A stretch of 7,439 nucleotides of DNA, taken from positions 1 to 7,439 of the forward strand of contig JANTHQ010000078.1 of assembly GCA_024762375.1 (NCBI GenBank). The letters are read 5' to 3'. The notes under the pieces were generated by a model that did not search any database, was not told the origin of the DNA, and saw nothing but the letters and a program-made list of their open reading frames with translations. The translations under genes and the position numbers were made by a program. The stretch's first letter is position 1; each line of letters starts with the position of its first letter. Below, piece by piece: positions 5,521 to 7,439 of the stretch. Source of the DNA: Anaerolineaceae bacterium (GTDB lineage Bacteria; Chloroflexota; Anaerolineae; 4572-78).

Positions 5521-6252
5521 TGACGGCGCATCGGGAAAATACGCCCGAAACAGCGATTCGGTTTCTTCCAACTCGCCAATATCGAGTGAGAAGGCGGCAT
5601 ATTGCGCCAAATTATCCAAAATAACCAGCGCGTTGGTGCTGGCATCTTCCACTTGCGCGGCGGCAAATCGCTGCCAAAAATGCTGGTTGACATCCTGCAC
5701 ATCCAAAAAAAGCGTGCGCAAGCCTTCCAACTCGAAATCGGGAGTCTCGCCGCGTTTGTGCAAAAAGTACTGCGCCAGCATATACATCGAGAGGAAGCGG
5801 TATGCAGTTTCAGAAGCGGTGGCAAACGGCAAATGCGAGCGGAGCATCGGGCGCAATTTGTCCATCACCGGACACCCGGCCGTGACCATCAGCATGCCCA
5901 ACAGCGAACTGACCGCCTCTTGCATGGTGGTTTCTTTTTGGTATGTTCGCGATTCGCTTTCCACAGCGATGCGCACTTTGCGGAAAGAAACGGCATCTCT
6001 CACAAAGTCAATCAGCGGGATGAGACTGACCGCGATGGGGCATTGCGGATGCTCGGCAGGGTTGAGCGGGCAGTTTGGGCACTGGGAATATTCCAGTTTC
6101 GTCCACGCGGGATACGTTTCGCGGGGCGGAAAAACGGCATCCAGCGTTTGCTCATCCAGTTGGACGGAGAATGTGTGGGTTTGGTCGGTGTCATCGCCAT
6201 CCAGAAAAGTAAACCGGAAGTTGTATGTGATTAACTCGCGGGTATCAGTCAC
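5515..6252 (-). CDS. Conserved-looking protein of unknown function with CPxCP cluster
   Basis: 245 aa from a GTG at 6252-6250. That start is chosen because GAGAGG lies 5 nt upstream and a promoter -10 box overlaps the longer in-frame TTG start at 6297. The N-terminal part is beta-rich (ITYNFRFTFLDGDD...HTFSVQLDEQTLDAVFPP). A cysteine cluster follows, CPNCPL then QCPIA (residues 58, 61 and 71 from the GTG), with another Cys in AGCPV (127). The C-terminal half is helical (SETAYRFLSMYMLAQYFL, LEGLRTLFLDVQDVNQHFWQRF). I see no signal peptide or membrane helix, so it is probably cytoplasmic; the cysteines could bind zinc or an iron-sulfur cluster. It resembles a family I recall as DUF6901, which has no assigned function. 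It heads the operon, 18 nt before the BatA-like gene and coupled to it through the hairpin, so a role alongside the VWA proteins is plausible but unproven. Confidence 0.75.
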   Translation of the reverse strand: MTDTRELITYNFRFTFLDGDDTDQTHTFSVQLDEQTLDAVFPPRETYPAWTKLEYSQCPNCPLNPAEHPQCPIAVSLIPLIDFVRDAVSFRKVRIAVESESRTYQKETTMQEAVSSLLGMLMVTAGCPVMDKLRPMLRSHLPFATASETAYRFLSMYMLAQYFLHKRGETPDFELEGLRTLFLDVQDVNQHFWQRFAAAQVEDASTNALVILDNLAQYAAFSLDIGELEETESLFRAYFPDAPSP

Positions 6253-6268
6253 AAATGCCTCTCGTCGA

Positions 6269-6284
6269 TTGCGTTTGCACGCAA
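6269..6284 (-). promoter_or_regulatory. Small hairpin in the 5' leader of the 245-aa gene
   Basis: TTGCGT (6269-6274) and ACGCAA (6279-6284) form a perfect 6-bp inverted repeat with a 4-nt loop. It lies between the predicted transcription start (near 6290) and the GAGAGG ribosome-binding site (6258-6263). It could be a leader stem-loop that stabilises mRNA or tunes initiation, or a DNA operator. There is no further evidence. Confidence 0.35.
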
Positions 6285-6296
6285 GTGGTAATAACA

Positions 6297-6325
6297 ATTC
6301 TAGTTGGAATTGGGTTTTTTGACAA
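6297..6325 (-). promoter_or_regulatory. Sigma70-type promoter for the 245-aa / VWA operon, with overlapping inverted repeat
   Basis: On the minus strand, TTGTCA (6325-6320) and TAGAAT (6302-6297) are separated by exactly 17 bp; each hexamer matches consensus at 5 of 6 positions. A perfect inverted repeat CAATTC-N6-GAATTG (6295-6312) covers the -10 and part of the spacer, a position where a repressor could block polymerase. The leader to the GTG start would be about 38 nt. The promoter lies just after the aconitase terminator, so the VWA operon is transcribed independently of aconitase. Confidence 0.65.
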
Positions 6326-6347
6326 GCGAGATGGGAAAAAGGGGAAC

Positions 6348-6382
6348 AAAAAAGTAGGGACAGAGCAATGCTCTGTCCCTAC
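6348..6382 (-). terminator. Intrinsic terminator after aconitase
   Basis: GTAGGGACAGAGCA (6354-6367) and its perfect 14-bp reverse complement (6369-6382) are separated by a single base; in RNA the innermost pairs would open to form the loop. On the minus strand the stem is followed immediately by six T (6348-6353), then GTTCCCC and another T-run. It begins 12 nt after the aconitase TAG stop. The GTAGGG...CCCTAC palindrome also resembles dispersed repeats that I recall from several environmental bacterial genomes, so it may be a repeat family co-opted as a terminator. Confidence 0.85.
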
Positions 6383-6394
6383 GCAATCGAAATA

Positions 6395-7439
6395 CTATTC
6401 TGCCAGGAATTTGCGCAGGATGGTTTGCAGGATGCCGCCGTTTCGATAGTAGTCAACTTCGACGGGGGTATCAACGCGGCAAGTCATGGTGATGTCGCGG
6501 CTGGTTCCGTCGGTGGCGGTGATGGTCACGCGCACATCCTGCAATGGCTGCAGGTTATCATCCACATGGATGGTGAAGGCTTCTTCGCCGGTGAGGCCGA
6601 GCGATTGCACGCTGTCGCCCTCTTTAAATTGCAGCGGCAGCACGCCCATCCCCACCAAATTGCTGCGGTGGATGCGCTCGTAACTTTCTGCCAGCACGGC
6701 TTTCACACCGAGCAGATATGTGCCTTTTGCCGCCCAGTCGCGGCTGGAACCGGTGCCGTATTCTTTGCCAGCCAGCACCACCAGCGGCGTGCCGGATTCT
6801 TTATATTTCAAGCTGGCATCGTAAATGGGCATCACTTCGCCGGTGGGCAGATAGGTTGTCCAGCCGCCTTCGGTTCCGGGCGCCATCTGGTTTCGCAAGC
6901 GAATGTTGGCGAATGTGCCGCGGGTCATCACCCGGTCGTTTCCGCGCCGCGAACCGTAACTGTTGAAGTCTTTCAAATCCACACCATGCTCCAGCAGATA
7001 TTTCCCGGCGGGGCTGTCCACCGCAATTGCGCCCGCGGGCGAAATGTGGTCGGTGGTAATGCTGTCGCCGACTTTGACCAGCACGCGCGCACCGTCAATC
7101 GGCGCGATTGGCTGCGGTTCGGGTGTCAGGTCGATGAAGAATGGCGGCTCTTGAATGTAGGTCGATTCCTCATTCCAGTCGAAAATGTCGCCGCCGGCAA
7201 CGGGAATTTGATTCCATTTTTCGTTTTTCAGTTCGATGCCATCATATTCTTTATGGAAGGTATCGGGGTTCAGGGCTTTATCAAATTGCGCCGCGATTTC
7301 TTCGTGGCTGGGCCAGATATCACGCAGGTAAACCGGTTGACCATCGCTGCCCATGCCGAGCGGTTCGCTGCTGAGGTCAATATCGGTGGTACCGGCGATA
7401 GCATACGCCACCACCAGCGGCGGGCTGGCGAGGAAGTTC
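6395..7439 (-). CDS. acnA: Aconitate hydratase, AcnA/IRP type, C-terminal part
   Basis: 347 residues up to the TAG stop; the frame runs open off the right edge (NFLASPPLVVAYAIAG at the edge), so the true start is outside. The enzyme interconverts citrate and isocitrate in the TCA cycle and is cytoplasmic. The visible part is the end of the third domain, the linker, and the whole swivelling fourth domain. Diagnostic AcnA motifs are present: ASPPLVVAYA, KVGDSITTDHISPAGAI, NSYGSRRGND, RGTFANIRLRN, and YGTGSSRDWAAKG with the active-site Ser-x-Arg type loop near 6745-6735, then ESYERIHRSNLVGMGVLPLQF. The [4Fe-4S]-ligand cysteines lie in the missing upstream part. The C-terminus (NGGILQTILRKFLAE) is of normal length for the family, so the gene appears intact at its 3' end. 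It has its own terminator and is probably not co-transcribed with the VWA genes. Confidence 0.97.
   Translation of the reverse strand, partial: NFLASPPLVVAYAIAGTTDIDLSSEPLGMGSDGQPVYLRDIWPSHEEIAAQFDKALNPDTFHKEYDGIELKNEKWNQIPVAGGDIFDWNEESTYIQEPPFFIDLTPEPQPIAPIDGARVLVKVGDSITTDHISPAGAIAVDSPAGKYLLEHGVDLKDFNSYGSRRGNDRVMTRGTFANIRLRNQMAPGTEGGWTTYLPTGEVMPIYDASLKYKESGTPLVVLAGKEYGTGSSRDWAAKGTYLLGVKAVLAESYERIHRSNLVGMGVLPLQFKEGDSVQSLGLTGEEAFTIHVDDNLQPLQDVRVTITATDGTSRDITMTCRVDTPVEVDYYRNGGILQTILRKFLAE

Noticed and set aside
6253..6297. N-terminal extension of the 245-aa protein to a TTG start at 6297
   Set aside because: There is no ribosome-binding site, and the TTG overlaps a near-consensus -10 box; the GTG at 6252 has GAGAGG at good spacing.
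5438..6322. Plus-strand open frame (294 codons)
   Set aside because: Antisense to the 245-aa gene and spanning its promoter; Ser-rich and without a domain or suitable start signal.

Overview
This 7.4-kb window is a run of minus-strand genes from a bacterial chromosome, GC-rich except for one AT-rich island. No plus-strand gene is convincing. Several traits resemble Chloroflexota or a similar environmental lineage: BatA-like von Willebrand factor A (VWA) membrane proteins in tandem, an AcnA-type aconitase, and intergenic regions full of short degenerate repeats. The taxonomic guess is weak because there is no rRNA or other marker.

Layout in the direction of transcription (right to left): (1) the C-terminal 347 residues of an AcnA-type aconitase (6395-7439, 5' end outside the window), closed by a strong intrinsic terminator with a perfect 14-bp stem (6348-6382); (2) a good sigma70-type promoter (6297-6325) overlapping a short inverted repeat, which drives (3) a 245-aa protein of unknown function with a CPxCP cysteine cluster (5515-6252, GTG start); (4) a 554-aa BatA-like VWA membrane protein (3832-5496), whose start codon lies in a hairpin shared with the preceding stop codon; (5) an AT-rich two-gene toxin-antitoxin-like module (3155-3749), made of a helical putative antitoxin overlapping a TumE/DUF6516-like putative toxin, with its own candidate promoter; (6) a 949-aa membrane protein with two VWA domains and a class-I-amidotransferase-like domain (303-3152), starting 2 nt after the toxin stop; (7) a repeat-rich spacer (58-302); (8) the first 19 residues of a short-chain dehydrogenase/reductase (1-57).

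The two VWA proteins share an architecture: an N-terminal pair of membrane helices, an extracytoplasmic VWA domain with a complete MIDAS motif, an Ig/CARDB-like region, a Rossmann-like region and a C-terminal membrane helix. Both lack cysteine entirely. They probably form one envelope complex of the Bat/MoxR-associated type, with the 245-aa protein as a co-transcribed partner of unknown role.

The most notable signal is that the toxin-antitoxin pair sits exactly between the two VWA genes. Its two edges carry near-identical copies of a stop/start junction (perfect 8-bp core CGCTATTC at 3153-3160 and 3830-3837). This suggests a cassette inserted precisely at a gene boundary, leaving the downstream VWA gene translationally coupled to the toxin.
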